DNA of 64,000 bases from Lichenostomus cassidix (GCA_008360975.2 CM039202.1:5156128-5220127); one strand, 5' to 3'; numbered from the stretch's first letter, positions 42,986-54,576 are shown. Numbers and translations are program-made. Notes: generated by a model from the letters alone, not told the origin.

Positions 42986-44560
42986 CCTTGCCTTGCATTG
43001 GCAAGATCTTTCTTCCCTTAGTTTGTCTTGCATACCACTTCCTTGCTGCTCCTTGCCTATGCCTTCGTTGCCTTGCTGTGCCTGCCCTTCACATCCTTTG
43101 CCTTAACTACTCCTCCCCTGGCTTTCCTTGCTGCCCCATACCCTTCCTTTGTCTTACCAACAACTCCATTGCCCTGCCTTGCCTGCCCATCACTTCCCTT
43201 GCCTTAACCACTGTTCCCTTTGCCTTGCCTACACCTCCCTTGCCTTGCTTTCCATAACCCCTTCCTTCCATGACTTGCCTTGTTGACTGCTTCCTTGCCT
43301 TGCCTACCCTTTCCTTGCTTTCCCTACCCCATTCCTTGCCTTCTCCTTCCTACCACTTCCTTGTCTCTCTGCCTGCCTCACACTTGTCTTGTCTTCCATT
43401 GCCTGCCCCTTACTTGCCTTGATTTACCTTGTTTACCCCTTCTCCCCTCTGTTTTACCAATAACTCCATTCCTTTGCCTTGCCTTCCTGTGCTTTTCCCT
43501 TCACCTGCCCTGCCTATCTGTCCTTTACCTTGCCTTGGCTACCACTCCCTTGCCATGAGTATCACTCTGTTGCCTTACCTTGCCTGCTTCTCCTTTTTCT
43601 TGCCTTGCCTGCCATTCCTCTTTCCATACCATGCCAACCCCTCCCTTGCCATGCCATTGCCTACCCCTTACTAGCCTTGACTTCTCTCTCCTTGTCTAAC
43701 CTACCGCTCCCCCTCCTTGCTTTGCCTACCACTCCCCTGAGACTTGAATTTTGGACCTCTTCTTTGCCTTACCAACACTTGCCTTGCCGTTCTTACCCCT
43801 CACTTCCTTGCCTTGCCTTGCTTGCCCCTCCATTGCCTTTCCTTGCTTTGCCTACCCATCCCACACCTTGCATTGCCAAGACCTACCTTCCCTTGCCTAC
43901 CTCTCCCTTGCCTTGTCTTGCCTTGCCTGCCCTTCAATTCCCTTGCCTTAGCTTCCCTCTCTTCTCTTGCCTTGCCTACCCCTCATTTGCCTTGCCTGTC
44001 TCCCTTGCCTTTTGTTTCCTTGATGGCTCCTACTTTGTCTTGCCTCACAGTGTCAGCCCTCCCCTTCCCTTGTCTTGCCTACCACTGCCTTGCCTTTCCT
44101 TGCATTGTCTACTCCCTTGCCTTTCCTAGCTCAGGACTTCCTTGCTTTGCCTTACCTACCTTCCCTTTCCTTGACTGCATCTTTTTTCTCCTTACCTTAT
44201 TTACTCCACCTCTGCCTTGCCTTGCCTACCCCTCCCTTGCCTTGCTGTCCCCTCCTTTGCTTTGCCTACCTCTCACTTGCCCTGCCTTCCTTTGACTACC
44301 CACCTTGTCTTGCCTTGCCTCCCAATCCCTTGCCTTTCCATGCCTCTCCCTCCCTTGCCTTGCCTCTCCTACTCCGCCTTACCTTGTCTTGCCTATCTCT
44401 CAATTGCTTTGCTTCGCCTAGCCTTCCCTTCCCTTGCGGACCTCTTCCATTCCTTGCACTGGCTATGTCTCCCTTGCCTTGCCTTTCCTACCTCTCACTT
44501 GCTTTGCTTTGATTAACCTTCCCGTTCCCCTTCCCTTGGCATGTGGAATGCCCCAAAGGC
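42986..44560 (-). repeat. GGCAAG minisatellite in inverted orientation (CCTTGCC block)
   Basis: About 1.6 kb of CCTTGCCTTGCCTACCCCTC-type units, the pyrimidine-strand version of the GGCAAG minisatellite. It is the longest block in the window and the right outer arm of the palindrome. Long Pro/Leu/Cys-rich open frames across it (up to 216 codons) follow from the repeat and are not genes. Confidence 0.92.
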
Positions 44561-44894
44561 CTTGCGTTCCACACCTGTGGCAGGGTGCATGGGACGTAGC
44601 AGCTCAGATTAGGCCAGGGAGACAAAATTGAGTATATGTTCCGAATGGCATTCATTGCCTCACAGGTTATCATGCAATAGGCATGGTAAACCAATAAAGC
44701 AATTCTCATGCCATTCCCTGGTTGCAACAGGAGCAGTACAACAGGCAGATAGTTTCCCATTTGTGGAAAAATACAGAGAGCAAGATATAGTACCCACATA
44801 GAGAGGCTGAGCATCATGGTGATAAGATTTCTGTAATGAAAAGTTATATTTCTGATTTTCCCTCAGGTCGAGCCCCACATTGGGTGCCAAAATA
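44561..44894 (-). mobile_element. ERV leader with primer-binding site (minus strand)
   Basis: On the minus strand, just inside the LTR at 44895, lies TTTTGGCACCCAATGTGGGG (44890-44871), a primer-binding-site pattern. The rest is non-coding leader cut off by the minisatellite. The LTR is therefore a 5' LTR of a truncated minus-strand ERV. Confidence 0.7.
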
Positions 44895-45321
44895 TGTATT
44901 GGTTTGAAAACAAACCAGTGGGAGATTGCAAGTCAGGATTAAAATTTAATAGGAAAAATTAAAAATAAGTGAAATAATACGAGGAAAAGCACTGACAAAG
45001 TCAGATACAACCTGACACCCTGTTAGGGTGGTGGTAGCAGTCCAAAGGAAGTGGTTCAGTTGAAGCGGTGTCCTGGGGAAGGTCTTGTCTCCAGCTGAAA
45101 GATCCAGTGGTAGCTCTTGTCCTCTGGGAATCCAGTAGACAGGGCTAACTTAGGCAGTTCCAATGCCAGGTTATATAGGATAAGTCCATGAGTCATGTGG
45201 TGGTTTCTTGAGGGCCTATTGTCTGTTATCAGGGGTGGGTCATTAGCAGGTAATAACAGCTAATGGCCCACAGCTGGTGGTAATGGAATACTTAAATACA
45301 TCTATAGTGTAACTTAGGACA
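44895..45321 (-). mobile_element. 5' LTR (minus strand), same family as 50730-51178
   Basis: The plus-strand copy starts TGTATTGGTTTGAAAACAAA and ends CTTAGGACA. It matches 50730-51178 apart from small gaps, including one near 45180 where the other copy has about 25 extra bases. It is followed internally by a primer-binding site. Confidence 0.85.
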
Positions 45322-45984
45322 CAGGGCCAGGCTCAGGCCTCATAGGCACATCAGGAAGGGACCATGGCACTGTGTGCGCAATGGCCCTGCCACTTCTCCT
45401 CCAGCCACCGGCTGGGCAGGAGCTCCCAGCCACCTGCTCCTGCAGCCAAGGGCCAACTGGGACCCATGCAAACCAGGGGGCATTGTGACACAACAGTGGG
45501 GCCACCCGCAAGCCATGGTGCATTGTCACCCTGTGGCAGGCACCCTGGAGACAGGGTGCTAACAGTAGGCAAGCTGACAGAAGCTAGGGCACCACTGGCA
45601 AGCTACAGAAACTGGTGGAACTGAGGGACCAGACTGACGCCCGAGTGAGTTTTGCCTTTTTCCTTTTTTCCTTTTGTAACCTTGCCAGTACTTTTTCCTA
45701 CCCTTTTCCCTAGCTAGAAAGACCAAAGCCATTGCAGAGCTCCAAGCCCTGGGGCCATGAGGGCCCTCTCTTATCTTACTTCTTCCCAGGAACCAAGGTT
45801 ACGAGCAAAATCTTCAAGATACATTGTCATCAACAAGTCCAACTAGTACCAAGGATGGGGGGGGAGGGGCTCCAGAGAAGTGGCTTAACTTGGAGGGAAT
45901 TGCATCACCACTTGTCCTCCAAATTGGTACTTTTGATCAATTCTCCTAGTTTTTTCCTAAAACGTAGAAGACTGTATTCAGGCC
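45322..45984. other. Unassigned, nothing recognised
   Basis: GC-moderate sequence with short open frames but no known motif. It may be the upstream (U3) part of the ERV LTR whose R-U5 follows. Confidence 0.3.
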
Positions 45985-46645
45985 TGTGGGGGTGAGATTT
46001 TGTGGCTGTTCTTCCAGAAGTGCCCCTGGAGCTCCAAGAAAGATCCACTTTTCTATCACCTCCTCAACTCAAATGATCTTGAGTTTCATTTCTAGGCTGA
46101 AAAAGGCAACAGAAGGACACAGGGGTGCCTTTTGCAAGCCGGGAGAGCCTTGTGGGAGCCCACATACTAGCAGAAAAAGGAAACAGAAGGACACTGGGGG
46201 GCCTTTTGCAAGCTGGGAGAGCCTTGTGGGAGCACGCATGCTAGCAGTAACCTGCTCCAGGCGGGCTCCTCTCTCCTGGCTTGCACAGGTCCTGGCAGGA
46301 TCCTGCCCATGTGCTGGCTTGCCAGGGGCTCACAGCTTGCCTGGGGAATGGCTGTGCTCCAGGATGGCTCCCTCCTTGCATGGGTTGCAGGCGCATTTTG
46401 TGCTCTCTCATGGCATGCAGAGGCAAGATCAAGGGTGAGCCAGCCCCTCTCCCCGCTCCCAGCCTGTGTCCTGGCTTGTGTCATCTGGGCAGGGCAAATT
46501 TGGGAGGAGCCCCTGTTGGGGTGGTCTTTTGTGGATATTTGTCCATAACTGCCTTTGGAGCTTTAATAAAGATCCACTTTTATGTTACCTCCTAGACTAA
46601 AATGATCTCAAGTTTCATTTCTAGGCTGAAAAAGGCAACAGTTAC
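45985..46645 (+). mobile_element. LTR with duplicated R-U5 segment
   Basis: The segment 'AAGATCCACTTTT...TTTCATTTCTAGGCTGAAAAAGGCAACAG' occurs twice (about 46040-46112 and 46568-46642). The second carries AATAAA (about 46564). Between them is a tandem pair of ~67-bp units ('CAGAAGGACAC...GCCTTTTGCAAGC') at 46090-46230. A primer-binding-like TGGTGACTCAGATGGGAC follows at 46652-46669. Confidence 0.65.
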
Positions 46646-48080
46646 ATTCTGGTGACTCAGATGGGACAAAGGCACCTGGTAGCTTGCCTCTGGACAGGAC
46701 CTGAGACATCCTGCTAGGAATTTTTCCAGCTGGAAGTCCTAAGAATTCCTCTAACTGCCTGAGGGGTAAGGAAGCCATAGTTCCAAGACCCCGCAGGAGG
46801 TAATATAAAGGTAACTATTTTCATTGTATAGTGTTTAGTGTGTCTTGTATATTGTGTGTCTGTTGTGTATTGTGTCTGTGTAAGGTCGGTAATTGTTAGT
46901 CCCAAGAAAACCCGGCGTGGTGAGAGGGGGAGAGACTGCTTTTGGAGTAATTTCTCAAAGTTTTTTCTCTGCAGCTTTTCCAGCCATCTTTAGCGCAGCT
47001 GTGGGGGAGGTGGGGTGTGTGTGTGCCACCAGCTCATTGGTGGAGGAAAGCAAATCACAATGCAAAATTTTCTTTCATGTTTAACACACACAGGCTTTGA
47101 ATGGGGCATTCCCCTGGGGACACCTGGGCATGGCTCCTCCATGGGAGAAGTGAGTGGAGAGGACCCCACTTCCTACAGGTTCCACAGAGCTACCAATCGT
47201 GTCATGGTGGGAGATGGGGGATGGACCCCACTTCCTACATTCCATCTGTGGACAGTGAGGTCTTGGACTTTGGGAGGTTGAAGTGCACCAGTTCAGAGAA
47301 GGACCCAGTGTTGCTGTGAGCAAGGAAGGGATTTTGTGGCCTTCTATCCTAAAGTTTGGAGCAGAGGTGGCTCCTGAACGGCCATGCTGGCACCGAGAAG
47401 TGGGAGGTTGCACCCCCGGTGATGGAGGGAGGCGAACAGCCGCCATAACAGCTGCAGCTAAGGTGGTCCTGGCCATCACCCTGGTGATGGCCGGGAGAAG
47501 CACCAGAGTGGTGATGGCATTGGGCCCCAGCAAGGGGCCAGGGCTGCCATGGCAGCTCGCCACTGGGCAGCTGAGGGGGCCTCCACCACTGCATGGCCAT
47601 GGCCCGGCCTCCCCACCACCACTGGGTTTGAGTGTCTGAGTCTGCCCACTTGCTCTGGCCCAGAAGGGGCAGGGGGTGCAGGACCCAAGGGTGGTGACAT
47701 CATCACCCTAGCCAGCGCCACTTCTGCCACTGCAGTGGGCAAGGGCAGAGGTGGGGTTGAGCCACTCGGAGAAGCTCATGTCACCTGTGCAGGCAGGAAC
47801 ACAGCTTCTACTGGCAGCTCCATGGTGGTTTTGATAGTAACAAGTTTTGGAGTGACACTGAAACAAAAATGGCTGTGAGCAGTTGGCAAGGGGCCAGCAT
47901 GGGTCCAGCACGGCTCAGTGCTTTCGCTGGGGGTATCCTCGGCTGTGCGTATCTCCCACCCTGCCATGCGGGTCGGGAGTGGGGCTGCTCTAACTGCCCC
48001 TCTCCTCTTCGCTACCCAACAAGGAAACACATGAGAAAAAAGAGCCATTTTCCAGGCTCCTTTAAAACAGGCTATAAGCA
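46646..48080 (+). other. ERV leader/gag-region remnant, unassigned
   Basis: This GC-rich stretch lies between the primer-binding-like site and the pol fossil. 47100-47250 contains a near-duplicate 'GACCCCACTTCCTACA' block. Ala/Thr/Pro-rich open frames at 47283-47878 show no Gag motif. It probably holds the eroded 5' region of the class I ERV. Confidence 0.35.
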
Positions 48081-50030
48081 AACTGAGTACTGTTTTAATA
48101 AACACCGTAGAAGGATAATTGAGTCAAAGAACTATTGTAAGACCTAAGTGCCACAGGGATAAGAGAAATAAGACCTTTCTTCCAGCCTTTGAAGTACAGA
48201 TTGGGAAAACACTGGGTGATTCATCAGTTTGTCTATTTGCCAAATTCTCCTAAGAAAGATCCATTGAAATTTTGCAAAAAAAGAAAATAGCAGATAGTTT
48301 AAGATGGTTTACTGAATTAAATTCTAAAAATACCCTCTCCTGCATCCCTGTGAATAAGAAAGGCCAAGGAACCTTTGCTGTTCAGTGGAAGAATTCTAAA
48401 ACAAGGAAAAGGAGACTGTGTTGCTGAGACAGTCTTATCTAAGAATCTAAAGAACAGCCCAACTATATCCAGAAATAGCTGGCAAAGGAACTGTGAAACT
48501 GGAGAAGGCAGCAGCTAAGAATTGCTGCATCCAACCAGCAACTGAGAATTGCTGCATTCAACCAGAAGCCAAGGATTGCTTCATGTAAGTGTTGCCTCAC
48601 CGTAAGTTTTTCTGTCAACACCGACAAGAGGTACCTCATGCCATCTTATTGGAACAGGGTAATGTTACTCTGAAAATGTTTGTTGCCAATCCTGGTATGT
48701 CTCTGTTCTTGACACTAACTGATAATGTTTTTAAGTGTGACTGTTTGCAGACCATGAAAGAAGCCTATTCCAGCAGACCAGTCCTGGACATGCCTCCAGA
48801 AGATCCAGACTGGGAGCTGTATGCCAACAAGAGCAGCTTCATAAAAGATGGCAAACAGATGACAGGTTATGCAGTGACAACTACAAACCAGGTAAGCCAA
48901 GCAAAAGCCTTGCTATTAGATGCATCATTGCAGAGAGCTGAACTGATTATACCAGTGAAAAACCTTGAACTGAGCAAAGTCATCTGGAGGGAAAGAGGAC
49001 TGGCAACTATTCAGAGTAATGAAATTGAACACACTGAACAAATCCATTCACTGCTATATATCTGAGAGTCTAGAGAATCAACTTTTTTGCATTTCAAAAC
49101 TCATAGAAACAGAGAAACAGCTCCCAAATTAGAGAATCATCTTGCTGATAAAATATCAAAAAAGGCTGCAAAAAAAGGGCATCTTAACAGTGGTGCCGCA
49201 AAAAGAAATCAATTTGTCAAAGTTTGCCACCAGGTGTGTTCAGAAAGACCATAAATTTTCTGGCACAAAGACTGACACCAAAAAAGGTGAATGGACAATT
49301 ACACCAGAGGGACAAATTGTAGTCCCACCTCAGCAGGAATATGAAGGCACGCGTAAGGGAACAGAAAAACCTTTGGAACATCTGAAGAAGGTAGTAACAG
49401 AAAGGGAAATTATTGATATTGCATAGTCTATAACAAGCAAATGTGACACCTACTATAGAAACAACCAAGACATGGGCAAAAGAGTTGCATTTGAAATAAC
49501 AGAGGTAGGGGATCTTCCCAGAGTTTATTGGCAAATAGATTCTGCTCAGTTACCATGTAAAAAAAATACAGGTATGTACTGGTGTCAGCTCGACAATTTT
49601 AGTAGATGGTCTGAAGCTCACCCCTGTCACACTGATGCAGCAAGCGGGGTGCTGAAAGTTTTGCTCAATCATATCATTCCAAAGTTTGGGCTTGGTCCCC
49701 AAGTGATCAGAAAAGTTCATCAACTTGTGGGAATTGCTTGAGATCTGTCAATTCCCTACACACCCCAGACAAGTGGTATGGCTGAATGTGTGAATGGAAC
49801 CCTCAAAACACAGATGAGTCCAATTTGTCAGAAACATCCAGGATGTTGGTTCAGGCCTTGCCTATAGCCTTCCTGAGAATCTGTATACAACCAAGGTGGA
49901 GAGACAACAGAAGTCCTTATGAAATATTGCACAGCAGGCCATATAAAATTGTATATATTACAGGAGAAATTCAGATATGAAGAAGTAAATTGACTTGCAG
50001 AGATATTTAACAACTTCGAAGTTCCACTTT
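48081..50030 (+). pseudogene. Class I (gammaretrovirus-like) ERV pol fossil: RNase H and integrase
   Basis: RNase H is at about 48770-48960 ('DPDWELYANKSSF', 'GYAVTTTNQV', 'QRAELI'). The first catalytic Asp is replaced, with AN in place of TD. The integrase core is at 49520-49741 ('QIDSAQLP', 'WSEAHPC', 'IIPKFGLG') and an integrase C-terminal part at 49850-49980 ('ALPIAFLRICIQPRW', 'PYEILHSRPY'). Several frames and stops are involved. A short tandem 'GAATTGCTGCATCCAACCAG' duplication lies at 48510-48570. It is non-functional and joins the ERVL LTR remnant near 50330. Confidence 0.85.
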
Positions 50031-50332
50031 GCAGAAGCTCCGGGGATTCGTCACATTTTCCAGACGCACCAGCCCATCTGTTCCAGCCTGGAGGCTGGAT
50101 CTATGCTAAATGAAGAAACAGTGACTTTACAAACTAAGTGAAAAGGACCATTCCAAGTCCTAATTATCCTCACCAAAGCCAAAGTTCCTAGCAGAGAACC
50201 CGGAATTCACTGCTCCACAGTTTAGAAAACCTTTGCTCCTGAAACAACTGGGAAACAGACTGATCCAAATCAGGATAATGCGATTTAAATGGTTCTTTTT
50301 GTGCCTGTTCTCTGCACAGTTAGTAACCAGAC

Positions 50333-50425
50333 TACGAGACACACACTCCTGGGTCCTGTTCCAGTGGCAGCGGTGAGAAGCTGTTAAGAGCACTTTCCTC
50401 TTAGACTTGTCTCTAATCTGAGACA
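50333..50425 (+). repeat. 5' LTR remnant of ERVL copy 2
   Basis: 'GAGACACACACTCCTGGGT' and 'AAGAGCACTTTCCTC.TAGACTTGTCT...GAGACA' match 57661-57680 and 58090-58130 of the 3' LTR. The ~370 bases between these blocks and the 5' portion of the LTR are missing. Confidence 0.75.
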
Positions 50426-50649
50426 AGATCTGGTGCTCAACTTAAATAGGCTCAACAAAATTTGGTGCCCACCTTTTGTGGAGCTAGAGAAAGTGAAAAA
50501 AAGACCTAATAATTACATTTTGGGTTTAGACACTTTGTACTGGGTTACAGCAGTCAGCGGTCACTATGCTGTGTATTATAATACTGTGTCTCTGGTCTCA
50601 AAGCTTGTTCAACTATCCAAAGATGGGGCAAGTTTGTCCCTGGTATGGA

Positions 50650-51617
50650 ACTTTTACTGGGCGGGCACCCTAAACAGGCTTGTGATACTGGCAGGTCTGA
50701 TAGCAGGGATTTACAAAAAGGTAACCGAGTGTGTTGGTTTGAAAACAAACCAGTGGGAGATCACAAGTCCAGATTGAAATTAAAAATAAGTGAAATAATA
50801 CAAGGAAAAGCGCTGACAAAGTCAGATACAACCTGACACCTGGTTAGGGTGGTGGTAGCAGTCCAACTCAAGTAGTTCAGTTGAAGCGGTGATCCTGTGA
50901 AGGTCTGGTCTCCAGCTGAAGGTCCAGCAGTAGCTCTTGTCCTCTGGGAACCCAGTAGACAGGGCTAGCTCAGGCAGTTCCAAGGCCAGGTTATATGCTC
51001 CTCCCTCCTGGGCAGAGCATCTCACAATGGGATGAGGTAAATCCATGAGTCATGTGGTGGGTCCCTGATGGCCCATTGTCTGTCATCAGGAGTGGGTCAT
51101 TAGCAGGTGATAGCAGCTAACGGCCCACAGCTGGTAGTAATAGAATACTTAAATACATCTATATTGCAACCTAGGACACCGAGGTACTGGAAACTATTAA
51201 AAATGTGCATGTTCTTTTGTTTTTCCATCTTAATCTCAATAGCCTGCTTTGCGGTTTTGTTAGTAATGACACCCAGTCTGTTAGGGAAGAACCAGAGGAT
51301 GGTGTTTCCCAGCCCTTTATCTCTTCTCCTTTGAACCAGGCATGTCACCTTTTGAGAATGTTGAGTTTCCCCTGGATGTTAAAGAGACCACTTTCCTGGT
51401 GTTTAATCTGATAGGTTTTCTTTATACGGCCTTCAGCTTGTCCAGAATGAGGGCTGAGATGTCCAGAAGGGCTGGGCAGAAGGAGACACCTGACCCAGTC
51501 GTGGAAAAGTTTGAGTGGTATGGAGTATGGGAGAACATAGGCCAAACTCTGAAGGAATTCTCTTCCCTGATAGCTTGGACCTTTCCTCTGAACAAATTCA
51601 GAACCCAGCTGAGGTGA
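50650..51617 (+). pseudogene. ERVL ORF1 homologue (membrane-type protein), split by an LTR
   Basis: Before and after the inserted LTR (50730-51178) the + strand encodes a diverged version of the 208-residue ORF1. 51205-51250 is a hydrophobic 'MCMFFCFSILISIACFAVLL' segment. 51342-51617 carries 'FPLDVKET', 'SRMRAEMSRRAGQ' and 'EWYGVWENIGQTLKEFS', collinear with residues 118-190 of ORF1. Conservation across two copies shows ORF1 is a real part of this family. Confidence 0.8.
50730..51178 (-). mobile_element. Solo LTR inserted in ERVL copy 2, 5-bp TSD (CCGAG)
   Basis: The plus-strand sequence runs TGTGTTGGTTTGAAAAC...CCTAGGACA. CCGAG lies on both sides (50725-50729 and 51179-51183). It is the same family as 44895-45321 and interrupts the ORF1 homologue. 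Confidence 0.92.
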
Positions 51618-52283
51618 GGAAATGTCTGAAAGAGAACTGCAATGGCAACTCTGCTGAGAAGATGCTCATTGCAATATGCTGGGCCCTGGCTAATGCTGAT
51701 CAGATAGTACTAGATACTGTAGGGCTGCAGGTGCAGCCAGAGGGGCGGAAGTCTAAGCCAATGGCAGTTGCTCCTACCACAAGAAGTAAGAAACACCAAG
51801 TCAAAACTGATTGCCCAGCAGATGATGAGGGGAAGTGTTGCAGTGTGCTAGTAGGATTTAGGGTATGCATATTAGCACGAGCTGTATATGGTTTATGTTC
51901 TAGAAAATCTCTCCCTAGACGGAGTCTGTACCCTCCCCTGCTGTAAACTTATTGGTGTAACCCTTTTCCCCTCCTTATCTCCTCCCCTTCTGGCTTTCCC
52001 TGGTAGGCTCTTTGGAGCTAACCACTCCCCTCTTCCCTCTCCTCTTAACCCTCTGCAGAGCTTCGCTCTGGGTTCGCCTTCTCTGATTTCCTGTCCCTTC
52101 ACCATCCCTTGCTCTCTGCCGTCCCCGGACCCTCACCTGTGGACCTCAATAAATTCCCTGGAAATCACAGATTGCGATCCTACACTTCTTTCATTGCCGC
52201 ACCTCTACAGCGACTCACGTCTCCCACAGCTCCACTGCTTGCTGCCGCCCATGTGCCCCCGGCGTGTCCCAGCTCTGGATGGC

Positions 52284-52681
52284 TGTTGTAATGTGTGTCC
52301 TTCCTGTCCCTGACCCCACCCCCCTGACCCCTTCTGACTGGATGTGAGTCAGGACCGCCTCCCATCCCTAGAGATAAAAACCCCAGCCAGATCCGGAACG
52401 GGTCTCTTTGGTTCTGGGCTCGTATGGAACCTGTACCCTCCCTCGCCTTCCCTTCCCCCTCCTCAGTCTCCCCATTCCTCCCCTGTTTTCCTCAATAAAA
52501 ACACCATGGAGACCAGGAACCAAACAGCTGCCTTTCTAAACCTGCAACGCTTCTACAAGAACCGCGTCTGACCAGCCCCACAGCTCGTGGCCATGGAATG
52601 ACCATCCTGCGTGTTCCGGTTCTGGGCAGCCCTCCCCCGCAGCAGGGGAGAGCTGCCTTCAGGTTCTGCACTGCTGCAATT
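52284..52681 (+). repeat. 5' LTR of the non-autonomous element
   Basis: It carries TATA-like 'GATAAAAACCCC' (about 52373) and AATAAA (about 52494). A few substitutions separate it from 54179-54576. Confidence 0.9.
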
Positions 52682-52992
52682 GGTGGAGAATGCGGGCAGC
52701 GGTAAGAACTTGCCTAGACACGCCGGGGAGCAGCGGAGCCCGCGGGAGCTGGGGGGCGGCGGGAGCCGGCGGCGCTCGGGGAACGGCGGGGCCGGTGCAC
52801 GGCCACCCGCGGCCCGAAAGGAGGCCGGGCCGGGCCGAGCTGGCCGCCGGCCCGCGGGGCCCACGCCTCCCCGCCGGCCCGCGCGGGGCTGCGGCGGAGC
52901 GGCGAACGCACGGCAGGGAGCCGCCGACGCGGCGGGACGCTGCCTGCGCTGCAGACGGAGACCACCCTGGCCGCGTGGCCCGCACATGGGCG

Positions 52993-53019
52993 CCGCCATC
53001 TTGTGAGCCGCCATTTTGT
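52993..53019 (+). promoter_or_regulatory. Tandem YY1-type motifs in the leader
   Basis: CCGCCATCTTGT (52993-53004) and CCGCCATTTTGT (53008-53019) both match the YY1 consensus core GCCGCCAT(C/T)TTG. They lie in the CpG-rich leader of the non-autonomous element. Confidence 0.55.
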
Positions 53020-54178
53020 GTCGCGGGCGCCCCTCCCCGGCGAGACCAACTCTGCACAGCCAAACACCATCTCTGCTGTGCAGCACACGCGGTGGCCGCG
53101 AGCTGTGAGACTCTCTAAAGACACAGGCGAGTCCCAAGAAGAGGACCCTGAAGGGACTTGTAGAAAGCTTGTGAAGTCTGTATTGAGTTGCTGAGGATAA
53201 AACAGTGACGAAGAGGACTGCAAGGGACCGGAAAGCGGTGACCAGTCTTGTCAGTCGGCAAAAGTCTACCCAAGAGTAAGAGAGGCTCTGGTGGTGCGCC
53301 GATAGCGCCTGCAGTGCCTATTCAGGGAAATTTTCCGACCCTGGACCTCTGCTGAAGGTGTAGTTTGCAGCAGAGGAGGAGTGAATGTTTGTATGAATGT
53401 GATTTGGAGGCACCCCCCAGGGGAGGGGGTGGGAAACGTGTGAATGGCTGAAGGCACCCCCCAGGGGAGGGGGTGCAGAGGTGTGAATGGTTGAGTCATA
53501 GAACACAGCAGGGTGTAGGGCTCTGTTTTAAAACCCCAGCTCATTCTTTTTTATTTTAACCTTAGACAGATTAACAAGTGTTGCATTTTGAGAATTGGGC
53601 TAGAGAGGGCTTCCGGAAAAGGCCCTCTCCACCCAATCCTCAAAAAAAGAAAGGTATTTTCTTTAGTTAAAACCCTTTTTTGAGTTACAGTATGTTTTGT
53701 TTACCCCTAGTAATACCTTCCCTCCTTCCCATGTCCCTTCTTCCCTCCCATTCTGATAGGGAGGTAACTGACAAGGCCGCATCCCGTCAAAAAAGATGCT
53801 GAGTTGCTACCGATTCTCTCAGGCGCCTTGCCAGTTCCCCCCTTGTACCATTACCCTTAAAAAATCACTCCTCACCCCCTTTTTTCCTACCCTCTTCTTC
53901 CCCAAATAGCCCCTCTACCATGCTCTCTAAAAATTTGCTTTTCCCAAAATCCCTGTCTCTTTCCGGCTGTGTGTAAGCTCTGCCCCTCTCCCTGCACGTC
54001 CAAGCTGGGGGGGGGCACTGCAGACAGCACAGCCCCGTCGTGCAGCAGAGCAGCAAGATACACCTGATCTCCGCCAACCAGCTTCAACTCCAGCCCTACT
54101 GAAGAAATTTCTACCAGCTCCAAAAGACTCTGAACTAGAAAAATTTTTTTTCCTTTTGTATAAGAGAAAAAGTGGATT

Positions 54179-54576
54179 TGTTGTAATGTGTGTCCTTCCT
54201 GTCCCTGACCCCGCCCCCCTGACCCTTTCTGACTGGATGTGAGTCAGGACCGCCTCCCATCCCTAGAGATAAAATCCCCAGCCAGATCCGGAACGGGTCT
54301 CTTTGGTTCTGGGCTCGTATGGAACCTGTACCCTCCCTCGCCTTCCCTTCCCCCTCCTCCGTCTCCCCATTCCTCCCCTGTTTTCCTCAATAAAAACACC
54401 ATGGAGACCAGGAACCAAACAGCTGCCTTTCTAAACCTGCAACGCTTCTACAAGAACCGCGTCTGACCAGCCCCACAGCTCGTGGCCATGCAATGACCAT
54501 CCTGCGTGTTCCGGTTCTGGGCAGCGCTCCCCCGCAGCAGGGGAGAGCTGCTTTCAGGTTCTGCACTGCTGCAATT
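54179..54576 (+). repeat. 3' LTR of the non-autonomous element
   Basis: It has the same layout as the 5' LTR, with AATAAA at about 54389, and is preceded by the purine-rich AAGAGAAAAAGTGG. Confidence 0.9.

Larger units (their letters stand above)
52284..54576 (+). mobile_element. Non-autonomous LTR retrotransposon with paired 398-bp LTRs; TSD GATGGC
   Basis: LTRs 52284-52681 and 54179-54576 have equal length and are nearly identical. The flanks are GATGGC (52278-52283) and GATGGC (54577-54582). A primer-binding-like TGGTGGAGAATGCGGGC overlaps the 5' LTR end (52681), and a purine-rich run precedes the 3' LTR (54160-54175). The ~1.5 kb interior has no retroviral protein: a very CpG-rich leader (52690-53040), a ~52-bp tandem pair (53410-53500) and C-rich DNA. 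It must have moved using another element's enzymes. LTR termini TGTTG...CAATT are unusual. Confidence 0.88.

Noticed and set aside
43280..44516. Long Pro/Leu/Cys-rich open frames (up to 216 codons) on the + strand
   Set aside because: They are translations of the CCTTGCC minisatellite in several overlapping frames, with no domain, promoter or splice context.
52553..53223. Arg/Pro/Gly-rich open frames in the CpG-rich leader
   Set aside because: Frames on both strands are open only because of the base composition; the segment lies between LTRs as untranslated leader.
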